Assembly: GCA_934271085.1 (NCBI GenBank) | Contig: CAKQQU010000004.1 | Span: 1 to 49,456 of the forward strand | Direction of reading: 5' to 3' | Source: an uncultured Bacillota bacterium | GTDB taxonomy: Bacteria; Bacillota; Dehalobacteriia; UBA4068 | Length of the DNA: 49,456 bases | Shown: piece by piece, positions 23,514 through 31,925 of the stretch | Layout of the letters: each line of letters begins with the position of its first letter | How positions within the stretch are numbered: position 1 is the first letter of the stretch | Translations under genes and position numbers: made by a program | The notes under the pieces: generated by a model | Told to the model about the DNA's origin: nothing | Database searches by the model: none | The model's input: only the letters and a program-made list of their open reading frames with translations

Positions 23514-25526
23514 TCAGATAAGAACTATCAGTAATCCCAGTTGATATATTACGGCTGCCGCTATCCAGGCCACCGCGGTCTGGAATACCGCTACGCCAAA
23601 AGCAGCCAGGCTGCCGCCCAATTCTTTTTTTACACAGGCGATAGCCGCGGCACAGGGGGTATAAAGCAGGGTAAATACCAAAAAACTTACAGCAGCCAGA
23701 GGGGTGAACAAGGTGGGCAATACGGCGGAAAGATCGGCAGCCCCCACCCCCAGAAGAACAGCAAGAGAGCCTATAACAGCTTCCTTGGCGGTGAATCCGG
23801 AGATCAGGGAAGCTACCACCCGCCAGTCGGCAATGCCCAAAGGCGCAAAAACAGGCGCCAGGATCTGGCCTACCAGCGCCAGCAGGCTGCTCCCGCTGTC
23901 GCTCACTATATTGAGCTGGTAATCAAAGGTCTGGAGGAACCAGATAATCATGGTGGCCATAAAAATAACCGTAAAAGCCCGGGAAATAAAATCATGGGCC
24001 CTTTCCCAAAGCAGCAGTCCCACGCTGCGCAGGGATGGCATCCGGTAATTGGGCAGCTCCATCACAAAGGGAGCCGGTTTTCCCCGGAAAACAGACTTTT
24101 TAAGAACCAGGGCCGCCAGAATACCGATGATTATGCCTGTTAAATAAAGGCATATCATCACCAAAGCGCTTTTTCCCGGGAAAAATGCCGCCGCGAAAAC
24201 ACCGTAAATAGGGATCTTGGCGGAGCAGCTCATAAACGGGGTAAGCAATATGGTCATTTTTCTGTCACGCCGGGATGACATGGTGCGGCTGGCCATTACC
24301 GCCGGCACAGTGCAGCCGAAGCCTATCAGCAGCGGCACAATGCTGCGGCCGGATAATCCCAGCTTGCGCAGGGGTTTATCCATTACAAAGGCTACCCTGG
24401 CCATATATCCGGTATCTTCCATCACCGAAAGGAAAAAGAAAAGCACCAGGATTATGGGGAGGAAAGAGAGCACGCTGCCCACACCGGCAAAGGCCCCGTC
24501 TATAACCATGCTGTGTACTACCGGATTAACGCCCCAATCAGAGAGAAGTCCATCTACCAGGGAGGTAAGGCTATCCACCCCGGCAGCCAGCAGATCGGAC
24601 AGCCATTGGCCTACAAGGTCGAAAGTTACCCAAAACATCAGAGCCATCATCCCCAAAAAAATGGGAAAAGCAGTATATTTACCTGTAAGCAGGCAATCCA
24701 GCTTGCGGGAAAAACTATGCTCCCTAGATTCATGCTGCTTGGTAACGGTGGCCTCCACAGCCTGCTGAATAAAATCATAACGCATCGCCGCCAGGGCTTC
24801 GTTGCGCTCCAGATGGGTCTCGGCTTCCATCTGGCATACTATATGCTCCAATGTCTCCTGTTCATTCCGGTCAAGCTCCAGACGGTTGGCCATGGAACGG
24901 TCCCCTTCAATGAGCTTAACCGCAGCAAAACGGGTACTGATGCCGGCCCTTTCCGCATGATCCCTGATAAGATGGGCGGCGGCATGAAGACAGCGGTGCA
25001 CCGGGCCTTCCGGACAAATATCTTCATTGGCAGGCAGCAGCCTGATCCTTGCCGCTTCCACCGCCTGATTCATCAGCTCTTCCAGGCCTTCCCCGTTAAT
25101 GGCCGCCACCGGGACCACCGGTACCCCCAAACGGTCGGATAGCCCGGCTACATCCACGCAGCCGCCATTGGCCTGCAGCTCATCCATCATATTCAAAGCC
25201 ACTACCATGGGTATATGTAATTCTGTAAGCTGCAGGGTAAGATAAAGATTCCGCTCAATATTGGTGGAATCGACCACATTTATAACCGCATCGCACTGCC
25301 CGCTCAAAAGATAATCCCGGGTGACCCTTTCTTCCGCGGAAAAAGAGCGCAGCGAATAAACTCCGGGCAGATCCACTGCCTGACAGCCGGCAAAACCTTT
25401 TATTTCCCCGGATTTTTGCTCCACTGTTACCCCGGGAAAATTACCTACGTGCTGGTTGGAGCCTGTAAGGGCATTAAAAAGGGTGGTCTTGCCGCAGTTC
25501 TGATTTCCGGCCAGGGCAAAGATCAT
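23514..25526 (-). CDS. feoB: Ferrous iron transporter FeoB
   Basis: Main Fe2+ importer of anaerobes. N-terminal G domain: G1 GNQNCGKTT (7-15), DLPGVYSL (G3) and NMMDE (G4), then a helical switch region and two Gate domains with membrane cores. The GCTVPAVMASRT motif carries the transport-linked Cys. 670 residues, normal length. Its start overlaps the feoA stop by 4 bp. Confidence 0.96.
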   Translation of the reverse strand: MIFALAGNQNCGKTTLFNALTGSNQHVGNFPGVTVEQKSGEIKGFAGCQAVDLPGVYSLRSFSAEERVTRDYLLSGQCDAVINVVDSTNIERNLYLTLQLTELHIPMVVALNMMDELQANGGCVDVAGLSDRLGVPVVPVAAINGEGLEELMNQAVEAARIRLLPANEDICPEGPVHRCLHAAAHLIRDHAERAGISTRFAAVKLIEGDRSMANRLELDRNEQETLEHIVCQMEAETHLERNEALAAMRYDFIQQAVEATVTKQHESREHSFSRKLDCLLTGKYTAFPIFLGMMALMFWVTFDLVGQWLSDLLAAGVDSLTSLVDGLLSDWGVNPVVHSMVIDGAFAGVGSVLSFLPIILVLFFFLSVMEDTGYMARVAFVMDKPLRKLGLSGRSIVPLLIGFGCTVPAVMASRTMSSRRDRKMTILLTPFMSCSAKIPIYGVFAAAFFPGKSALVMICLYLTGIIIGILAALVLKKSVFRGKPAPFVMELPNYRMPSLRSVGLLLWERAHDFISRAFTVIFMATMIIWFLQTFDYQLNIVSDSGSSLLALVGQILAPVFAPLGIADWRVVASLISGFTAKEAVIGSLAVLLGVGAADLSAVLPTLFTPLAAVSFLVFTLLYTPCAAAIACVKKELGGSLAAFGVAVFQTAVAWIAAAVIYQLGLLIVLI

Positions 25527-25762
25527 TTGACCGCCTCCTTAAACCGGCTGACGGTAATATGAGCCGCGTCTTCCCGGCGCAAAGTCAGTTCATAGCCTCT
25601 GAGACGCAGTTCCACCGGATCTCCCAGGGGAGCCCTTTTGATGATCTCCACTTTTGTCCCGGGAATAAGTCCCATATCCAGCAAATGCAGGCGCAGGGAA
25701 TCTTCTCCTTCAACTTTTTTTATTATCCCGGATTCTCCGGGCTGCAAATCGTCCAGGTTCAT
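25523..25762 (-). CDS. feoA: FeoA, SH3-like partner of FeoB
   Basis: 79-residue cytoplasmic protein with the FeoA SH3-like fold (PGESGIIKKVEGEDSLRLHLLDMGLIPGTKVEIIKRAPLGDPVELRLRG, given here only as the stretch at about 7-55 with key residues G and D-M-G-L). It is required for FeoB activity. AAGGAG precedes the ATG. First gene of feoA-feoB-Cys-rich protein, with its promoter and a palindrome at 25866-25906. Confidence 0.93.
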   Translation of the reverse strand: MNLDDLQPGESGIIKKVEGEDSLRLHLLDMGLIPGTKVEIIKRAPLGDPVELRLRGYELTLRREDAAHITVSRFKEAVK

Positions 25763-25865
25763 ATTTATCTCCTTGATAGAGAGGGAATAATTTTTTGGAA
25801 AATAAAGTAAAACCCTAAAAAAAGCTGCATATATATGAAAACAAAAGATGTTTTTAAAGATATAT

Positions 25866-25906
25866 ATACTTATATAAAAGTATCATAAAGCAACAGTATT
25901 TGTCAA
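25866..25906 (-). promoter_or_regulatory. feo promoter with overlapping palindromic operator
   Basis: Minus strand TTGACA (25901-25906), 16-bp spacer and GATACT (25879-25884) form the promoter. The inverted repeat ATACTT-N6-AAGTAT (25866-25883) covers the -10 and start site, a classic repressor position. Iron-dependent control is likely but the sequence is not a standard Fur box. The rest of the ~300-bp gap to the CDF gene is AT-rich with no gene. Confidence 0.55.
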
Positions 25907-26061
25907 TGAAAACTGGTCTTTAGCTTGCAGCCTACAGTCATTTATGCTATTATTTACTAATATATATATCAAGCTTATACCTGAATAATGCCTTGGAAAA
26001 ATATACCGGCTTTATGGCTGTTTTTCATTTGTTTCAATAAAATTTCTTCGGCGGAGGATAT

Positions 26062-27309
26062 ATGAGCGAAAAAATCAGAGGATTCGGCGGCTGGCTGGTA
26101 AAAACCTTTGTCAAAGGCTATGGGGGCAACTGTAATGATACCAAAGTCAGGGGACGCTGCGGTGTTCTCGCAGGAATAGTGGGCATATGCTGTAATACTT
26201 TGCTTTGCATAGCCAAAATACTTATCGGCTTTATTTCCGGCAGCCTGGCCATTACCGCGGATGGCGTTAATAACCTATCGGATGCAGCCAGTTCCATAAT
26301 GACCCTGCTGTGCTTTCATATTTCCCAAAAACCACCTGATGATGAGCACCCTTACGGTCATGCCAGAGTAGAATATCTTTCCGGTTTGGCGGTAGCGGCC
26401 CTTATTCTTATAGTAGGATTTCAGCTTGCCAAGGAATCTGTAGGAAAAATAATCGATCCTTCTCCGGTAGCTTTTTCCTGGATATTAGTATCGGTACTGG
26501 TAATATCCATTTTAGTTAAGCTGTGGATGGCTGTTTTTAACCGCCGTCTGGGAAAATCTATCGGCAGCAGCGCCCTGCAGGCAACAGCCGCAGACAGCCG
26601 CAACGACGTAATATCCACCGGCGCAGTGTTGGCAGCAGCCCTTATCTCCCATTTTGCTAAAATAGAACTGGACGGATATATGGGCCTGGCAGTAGCCATA
26701 TTTATTATCTGCAGCGGTATCAGTATAGGCAAGGAGACCATAAAGCCCCTTTTGGGCGCACCGCCTGATCCTGAACTGGTTAAAATGGTAGGCGAAGAGA
26801 CCCTTAATTTTGATCCCAAAATTTTGGGATATCATGACCTGGTGGTTCATGATTACGGGCCGGGTCAATGTTTTGCCAGTATTCATGCTGAGCTTGATCA
26901 CCAGCTGGATCCTCTGGAAGCCCATGAACTGCTGGATAATATAGAAAAAATGTTCAGGGAAAAACACCATATTCATATGGTTATCCATTATGATCCTATC
27001 GTAACCGATGACGCGGAGCTTAATCATATGAAAGAATTTGTCAGCCAAAAACTGCTTACCATTGACGAGCGGCTGCAAATACATGATTTTCGCATGGTAC
27101 GCGGAAGCGAGCATACCAATCTTATTTTCGATATAGTACTTCCCCATGATATGCACGGTCAGGAAAAGGCAATTACCAATAAAATCAATCAAATGGTGCA
27201 GCAGGAAAATATGCGCTATTATACCGTAATTACCTTTGACTATGCGGGGTTTAATCAATTACCTCAGACCCATAGTGCTAAAACCAAAAAAATAAAGCGG
27301 CAAAAATAA
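26062..27309 (+). CDS. Cation diffusion facilitator family metal exporter
   Basis: Exports divalent metal by proton exchange. Six membrane helices; metal-site motifs NNLSD in helix 2 and DSRND in helix 5, giving Asn/Asp plus Asp/Asp. An Asn at the first position is associated with Mn2+-type members, so Mn2+ is a reasonable guess, but not proven. At 415 residues it exceeds the usual ~300: after the normal cytoplasmic domain comes a second ferredoxin-like segment (about 330-400). GGAGG precedes the ATG. It faces away from feoA across an AT-rich promoter region. Confidence 0.9.
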   Translation: MSEKIRGFGGWLVKTFVKGYGGNCNDTKVRGRCGVLAGIVGICCNTLLCIAKILIGFISGSLAITADGVNNLSDAASSIMTLLCFHISQKPPDDEHPYGHARVEYLSGLAVAALILIVGFQLAKESVGKIIDPSPVAFSWILVSVLVISILVKLWMAVFNRRLGKSIGSSALQATAADSRNDVISTGAVLAAALISHFAKIELDGYMGLAVAIFIICSGISIGKETIKPLLGAPPDPELVKMVGEETLNFDPKILGYHDLVVHDYGPGQCFASIHAELDHQLDPLEAHELLDNIEKMFREKHHIHMVIHYDPIVTDDAELNHMKEFVSQKLLTIDERLQIHDFRMVRGSEHTNLIFDIVLPHDMHGQEKAITNKINQMVQQENMRYYTVITFDYAGFNQLPQTHSAKTKKIKRQK

Positions 27310-27322
27310 GAAATAACAAATG

Positions 27323-27354
27323 AAAAACATCCCGCCAGTGGCGGGATGTTTTTT
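27323..27354. terminator. Bidirectional terminator between CDF gene and tRNA-Sec
   Basis: ACATCCCGCC and GGCGGGATGT pair around a 3-nt loop, flanked by AAAAA and TTTTTT. It ends the CDF transcript on the plus strand and the tRNA-Sec transcript on the minus strand. Confidence 0.9.
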
Positions 27355-27450
27355 GGCGGGAACGTGTGCGAATCGAACACACCTGAGACAGGATCACTGC
27401 CTCACAACGGATTTGAAGTCCGGGCCGGCCACCAGGCCAGATCCGCTCCC
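27354..27450 (-). tRNA. selC: tRNA-Sec (anticodon TCA)
   Basis: 97 nt including an encoded CCA. The 5' GGGAGCG pairs with CGTTCCC before the G discriminator and CCA. The anticodon loop CTTCAAA gives TCA (complement of 27414-27416), which reads UGA, and there is the very long variable arm and extended acceptor-T stack typical of tRNA-Sec. It lies between recF and a terminator on the minus strand, close to selA and selB, so the Sec-insertion system is present. Confidence 0.96.
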
Positions 27451-27531
27451 ATAAGGACACGAAATATATTTATTCTCTTTTTCCTATCTATATCCTTTAT
27501 TTTATTATAATTAAAAATTCATTATATTCTT

Positions 27532-28653
27532 TTACCTATCCTTAATCTGCTTTATGGCAGCTACATTGTTTTCAGCTTCTACCAGCCACTGCTTTCCTTT
27601 AAGCCCGCCGAAATCACGGCCGGCGGCAGTTATAAATATCTGGGTATGCTCCGGCAGATCAAGTATTCTGCGCTTTCTGTCCTCATCCAGTTCGGAAAGA
27701 ACATCATCCAATAACAGTATGGGATATTCTCCTTTTATCATCCTGGCCCATTCCAGTTCAGCCAGTTTTAAAGAAACAGCCAAAGTTCGCTGCTGACCCT
27801 GGGAAGCAAAATCCTTTGCCGCAGCTTTATTAATATTAAGCCCGATCTCATCCCTGTGGGGCCCTACTAAAGTAATGCCGCGTATTTGCTCTGCTGTTTC
27901 ATGATCTGCCAACCGCTTTTTATAAAAACTGCCTATTTCTTCCAGGGTATTTTCGCTATCTTTGGATATAAGCTGGCTTTTATAAATAATTTCCAGTTCT
28001 TCTCCCCCGGATAATCCCTGATGAATATCTGCAGCCAGCTGCTGTAGCTGACTGCAGGCCTGGTTTCTGGCATAAATAACCCTGCTGCCATATAAAACAA
28101 GCTGCTCGTCATAGGCTGCCAGAATATCCGGCTGGGGATTACCTGACCAGGCTTTTAACAAAGCATTGCGTTGGCGCAGAATTTTATTATAGCTGAGCAT
28201 ATCCCGGCAATAAAAAGTATCGTTCTGGGCCAACTGACGGTTAAGCCAGCGCCGCCTTTTATCAGGACCGCCTTTTATAAGATAAATATCGTCAGGCGAA
28301 AAAATGACGCTGTGGCAAATTCCGATAATATCCGCCAAACGTCTGCGGGGCTCGCCGTTTATCTGCCATTTACGTTTGCCCTTTTTATCCATGGCAGCGG
28401 AAACGGATATATTTTCCATATCTTCTCTGTAAAGATCGGCCTTAAGATAAAAAAAATCGCTTTCCTTATTTATCAAATCCGTATCTGCTGATCCGCGAAA
28501 AGAAGAGGCCAGTCCAAGATAGGACACAGCCTCCAGCAGATTGGTCTTACCCTGAGCATTATCTCCGCAAATAAGATTTATTCCCGGATCAAAAACTATT
28601 TCAGTTTCCCGATAATTACGCCAGTTGCTCAGGCGCAGTTTTTCTATCCACAT
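27532..28653 (-). CDS. recF: DNA replication and repair protein RecF
   Basis: SMC-like ATPase that loads RecA at single-stranded gaps. Walker A CGDNAQGKTNLLEAV near residue 30, signature motif FASQGQQRTLAVSLKLAE and Walker B YPILLLDDVLSELDEDR. 373 residues, normal length. It lies 29 bp after dnaN on the same strand, the usual dnaN-recF order, but without the small S4-domain gene that often separates them. Confidence 0.95.
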   Translation of the reverse strand: MWIEKLRLSNWRNYRETEIVFDPGINLICGDNAQGKTNLLEAVSYLGLASSFRGSADTDLINKESDFFYLKADLYREDMENISVSAAMDKKGKRKWQINGEPRRRLADIIGICHSVIFSPDDIYLIKGGPDKRRRWLNRQLAQNDTFYCRDMLSYNKILRQRNALLKAWSGNPQPDILAAYDEQLVLYGSRVIYARNQACSQLQQLAADIHQGLSGGEELEIIYKSQLISKDSENTLEEIGSFYKKRLADHETAEQIRGITLVGPHRDEIGLNINKAAAKDFASQGQQRTLAVSLKLAELEWARMIKGEYPILLLDDVLSELDEDRKRRILDLPEHTQIFITAAGRDFGGLKGKQWLVEAENNVAAIKQIKDR

Positions 28654-28682
28654 AATATTTACCGTAAAAAAACAGCTTAAAA

Positions 28683-29816
28683 TTATTTATTGATGCGAAC
28701 CGGCAGAATAAGATAAAGAAAACGGTCTTTATCGGTTTTATCTTCAACATCAGCCTGAATGATACCTGGAGTATTGGCACCGGTAAGCCTCAGCTCTATT
28801 CTTTCATCATCCATTACCCGCAATACATCCAGCAAATAGCGGGCATTATAATTTAATTCCAGCTTTTCCCCTTCTACCAGGGCGGAAACATTTTCGTCAA
28901 AAGTACCCTCATCTTGGGAGGAGGAATAAAGATTAATTTTATCTTCTTCCAAAGTAAAGCGGATTATGCTGCCTCTTCCCTTTGATATTTCCCTGCTTAT
29001 TACAGAAGCCAGCTCCAAAGATTCTATCAAAGCTGCTCTGGAAACACATATCCTGGAAATAAAAGTCTCGTCAGCGGGGATGACCTGGCGGTAATCAGGA
29101 AACTGACCCATTATCAGACGGGAAGCTATCTGCAGATTGGCAAAACCAAAGAAAACCTGGCTTTTGCTGACTGTTATATGGATATTATCGTCATCATTGG
29201 CAGCAAGACGGGCTACTTCCTGCATTACTTTATTAGGTACTATTACGGTTTTTTCGCCGCTGCCCTGCCATACGCCCCGTCCTACAGTAAGTCTGTGGGT
29301 ATCGGTAGCTACGAAAGTTATATCATTATCTTTTATTTCCAGCATCATCCCGGTAAAGACAGGACGTAATTCATCCATGCTGGCAGCAATCCCGGTCTGC
29401 CTTACCAGCCTGCGAAAAACTTTTACAGGAATTTTACCGCTGATATCGCCGGAAGCAGCAGGCAGCAGGGGAAACTCTTCGGTATCATAACAGGGCATGG
29501 ATATTTGACCGCGATTATATTTTATAAGCAGGTTTTCGCAATCAGAACTCTCCAGTATAATATTGCCTGCTGAAAGCCCTTTGGCAAGCTGGCTTAGCTT
29601 TCTGCCGGGGGCTACCAGTTCCCCTTCTTCTTCCACCGGAGTATTAACAGTACATTCTATAGCCATTTCCAGATCTGTAGCGCGAAAAGTGACCCTGTTA
29701 TCTTTGGCGGATATCATAATACCTGAAAGTACCGGTACTGTATTTTTTGCAGAAACTGCTTTTTCTACAGAGCTTACAGCATATAATAGATCTTCTTTGG
29801 CAATCTCGATTTTCAT
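28683..29816 (-). CDS. dnaN: DNA polymerase III beta sliding clamp
   Basis: Ring-shaped processivity clamp; 377 residues in three repeated clamp domains. Start MKIEIAKEDLLYAVSSVEKAVSAKNTVPVLSGI and end FLYLILPVRI are characteristic. It has AGGAA before the ATG. dnaA, which normally lies just upstream, is missing: the upstream DNA is an AT-rich, DnaA-box-bearing spacer and then selA in the opposite direction. Confidence 0.97.
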   Translation of the reverse strand: MKIEIAKEDLLYAVSSVEKAVSAKNTVPVLSGIMISAKDNRVTFRATDLEMAIECTVNTPVEEEGELVAPGRKLSQLAKGLSAGNIILESSDCENLLIKYNRGQISMPCYDTEEFPLLPAASGDISGKIPVKVFRRLVRQTGIAASMDELRPVFTGMMLEIKDNDITFVATDTHRLTVGRGVWQGSGEKTVIVPNKVMQEVARLAANDDDNIHITVSKSQVFFGFANLQIASRLIMGQFPDYRQVIPADETFISRICVSRAALIESLELASVISREISKGRGSIIRFTLEEDKINLYSSSQDEGTFDENVSALVEGEKLELNYNARYLLDVLRVMDDERIELRLTGANTPGIIQADVEDKTDKDRFLYLILPVRINK

Positions 29817-30485
29817 GGCTATTTTCCTTTCATTTTAAAAAGCTTTGATTTTTCATAAACAGTAGAACAGATATTTTTATGATGGAGTAAGTTATTTTTG
29901 TTAGAAATATTCCGGGAATGATTTATGTATGGCAAGTATTAGTAGTAGCATTATAAAACAGTAATAGTATATAGTAATGTGGATTATGGGGATAATTGGC
30001 ACAAGCAGCCTTGTTTTAATGGGAAAACTGTTGTTTTTGTGCTGTTGATTTTTTTCCCTTGTTTTTCCACAATTCAACAGGCTGTATTAATCAGGTTTAA
30101 ATTATTAACATACTGCCAAAATTAGTACACATTTTTTATACAGCTCTTAAACAGAATATTTTACCTTTATCAACGGCTTTTCCTATTGTTTTTAACAAAA
30201 AAATTGTTTTTGCTGTGGATAAAAAATATATTACCAGTATAAACGATTTTTGATCAAAAGAAAAGAGTTGATATTGTTTTTAATAATATATTGGCTTTTT
30301 TCCGGTAAAAGCAGGCTTATTTTTCGCCGGTTCTTTATTTGGCTCAGCCTGATAATATATACACGGAATAATTTTTATGATATACTCAACTATGTATAGA
30401 AATTATTGACCTGTATATCAGAAAGTGTGTAAAATTTACTTTAATAAAGTGGAAGAGACGCTATTTTCAGGAGGAATAATATAAT
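29817..30485. other. Candidate replication origin region (AT-rich, DnaA boxes)
   Basis: A 670-bp gene-free, strongly AT-rich spacer between divergent dnaN and selA. DnaA boxes: TGTGGATTA (29978-29986, one mismatch), TTTTCCACA (30063-30071, one mismatch) and TGTGGATAA (30214-30222, perfect). A very AT-rich stretch (about 30265-30300) could unwind. Position next to dnaN-recF and near parS fits an origin or part of a bipartite one. Confidence 0.55.
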
Positions 30486-31868
30486 ATGGATCTGTCCCTG
30501 ATGCCTAAAGTCGATAAAATAATTCTGGCAATGGAAGGAGAAGGAACCAATCCTCTTCTTTTGGCGGAAAGCGCTAAAGAAGCAGTTAACGCTTTAAGGG
30601 TTTCCCTGCTTAAACATCCGGAAAACCAGCTTGATAAGGATCAGCTTTTTGCTGCGGCCCTGGCTGCCGCAAGGGAGCTTTATCGGCGTAAAAATATTCC
30701 GCATTTGCGCCCGGTTATCAATGCTACCGGCATACCTCTTCATACCAATCTGGGAAGAGCTCCTCTGGCAGAGGAGGCTGTGGCTAATATTGCCGCCTGT
30801 TCCCGTGGGTATTGTAATCTGGAAATGTCCCTTGCCACCGGCAAAAGGGGAAGCCGTTACGATCATGTTACCGCTTTATTGCGTGAGCTTACAGGAGCTG
30901 AGGACGCATTGGTAGTAAATAATAACGCGGCTGCGGTTATGCTGGTTCTGGATACTTTTGCCAAAGGGGGGGAAGCTATAGTTTCCCGGGGACAATTAGT
31001 GGAGATTGGCGGCAGCTTCCGTATTCCTGACGTTATGGAAAAAAGCGGCGCCCGTCTGGTGGAAGTAGGCGCTACCAATAAGACCCATTTGCAGGATTAT
31101 GAAAAGGCTATTACTGATAATACCCGGATGCTGATGCAGGTACATCCCAGCAATTTTAAAATACTGGGATTTCATGAGAGCGTTCCCACCAGCGAGCTGG
31201 TAAAACTGGGAAGAAAATATAATATACCCGTTATGGACGATTTGGGCGCAGGCTGCGTTTATCCGCTGGCAGCCAATGGTATAGGTGAAGAACCTCTGGT
31301 ATCAAAGGTTGTTGAAAGCGGCGCCGATGTTATTACTTTTTCCGGCGATAAATTACTGGGCGGACCTCAGGCAGGTATTATCCTGGGCCGTAAGGATTAT
31401 GTGGATCAGCTTAAAAAGAACCCTCTTAACAGGGCTTTGCGTATTGATAAATTTACCCTGGCCGCTTTGGAGGCAACTTTGCGCATTTACCGCAAAGGAG
31501 AAGCGAAAGAAAAAATCCCCGTTTTGGCCATGCTTACTGCGGATCCCCATGTTCTGGCAGAAAAAGCCCAGCATCTGGCTGCTTTGCTTATAGCTGCAGA
31601 CCCCGAGCATGATCTTTATGAGGTGAATACCCGCGCCGCTGTTTCCGAGGCCGGCGGCGGCTCGCTTCCTGCAGTAGAGCTGCCTACTACAGTTACGGAA
31701 GTTATACCCAAAAAACATACCACCCAGGAATTACTGGACGCCCTGCGCCGGGGCGAACCGGCTCTTTTGGCCTACATTCATGAGGATAAACTGCTTTTTG
31801 ATCCCCGCACCATGGCTTTGCAGGATATTGAACTGGCGGCCCAGATAATCACTTCTGCCGCCAGATAA
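30486..31868 (+). CDS. selA: L-seryl-tRNA(Sec) selenium transferase SelA
   Basis: PLP enzyme that converts Ser-tRNA(Sec) to Sec-tRNA(Sec) using selenophosphate. 460 residues. Motifs: NATGIPLHTNLGRAPLAEEA, NNNAAAVML (PLP phosphate loop), DDLGAG and TFSGDKLLGGPQ with PLP Lys289. CAGGAGG precedes the ATG. It lies 57 bp before selB and about 3 kb from tRNA-Sec. selD is not in the window. Confidence 0.96.
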   Translation: MDLSLMPKVDKIILAMEGEGTNPLLLAESAKEAVNALRVSLLKHPENQLDKDQLFAAALAAARELYRRKNIPHLRPVINATGIPLHTNLGRAPLAEEAVANIAACSRGYCNLEMSLATGKRGSRYDHVTALLRELTGAEDALVVNNNAAAVMLVLDTFAKGGEAIVSRGQLVEIGGSFRIPDVMEKSGARLVEVGATNKTHLQDYEKAITDNTRMLMQVHPSNFKILGFHESVPTSELVKLGRKYNIPVMDDLGAGCVYPLAANGIGEEPLVSKVVESGADVITFSGDKLLGGPQAGIILGRKDYVDQLKKNPLNRALRIDKFTLAALEATLRIYRKGEAKEKIPVLAMLTADPHVLAEKAQHLAALLIAADPEHDLYEVNTRAAVSEAGGGSLPAVELPTTVTEVIPKKHTTQELLDALRRGEPALLAYIHEDKLLFDPRTMALQDIELAAQIITSAAR

Positions 31869-31925
31869 AAATATAAGACGGAAAATATTTTCACGGAAGC
31901 TGCATTATTGTATAAAGGAGTTAAA

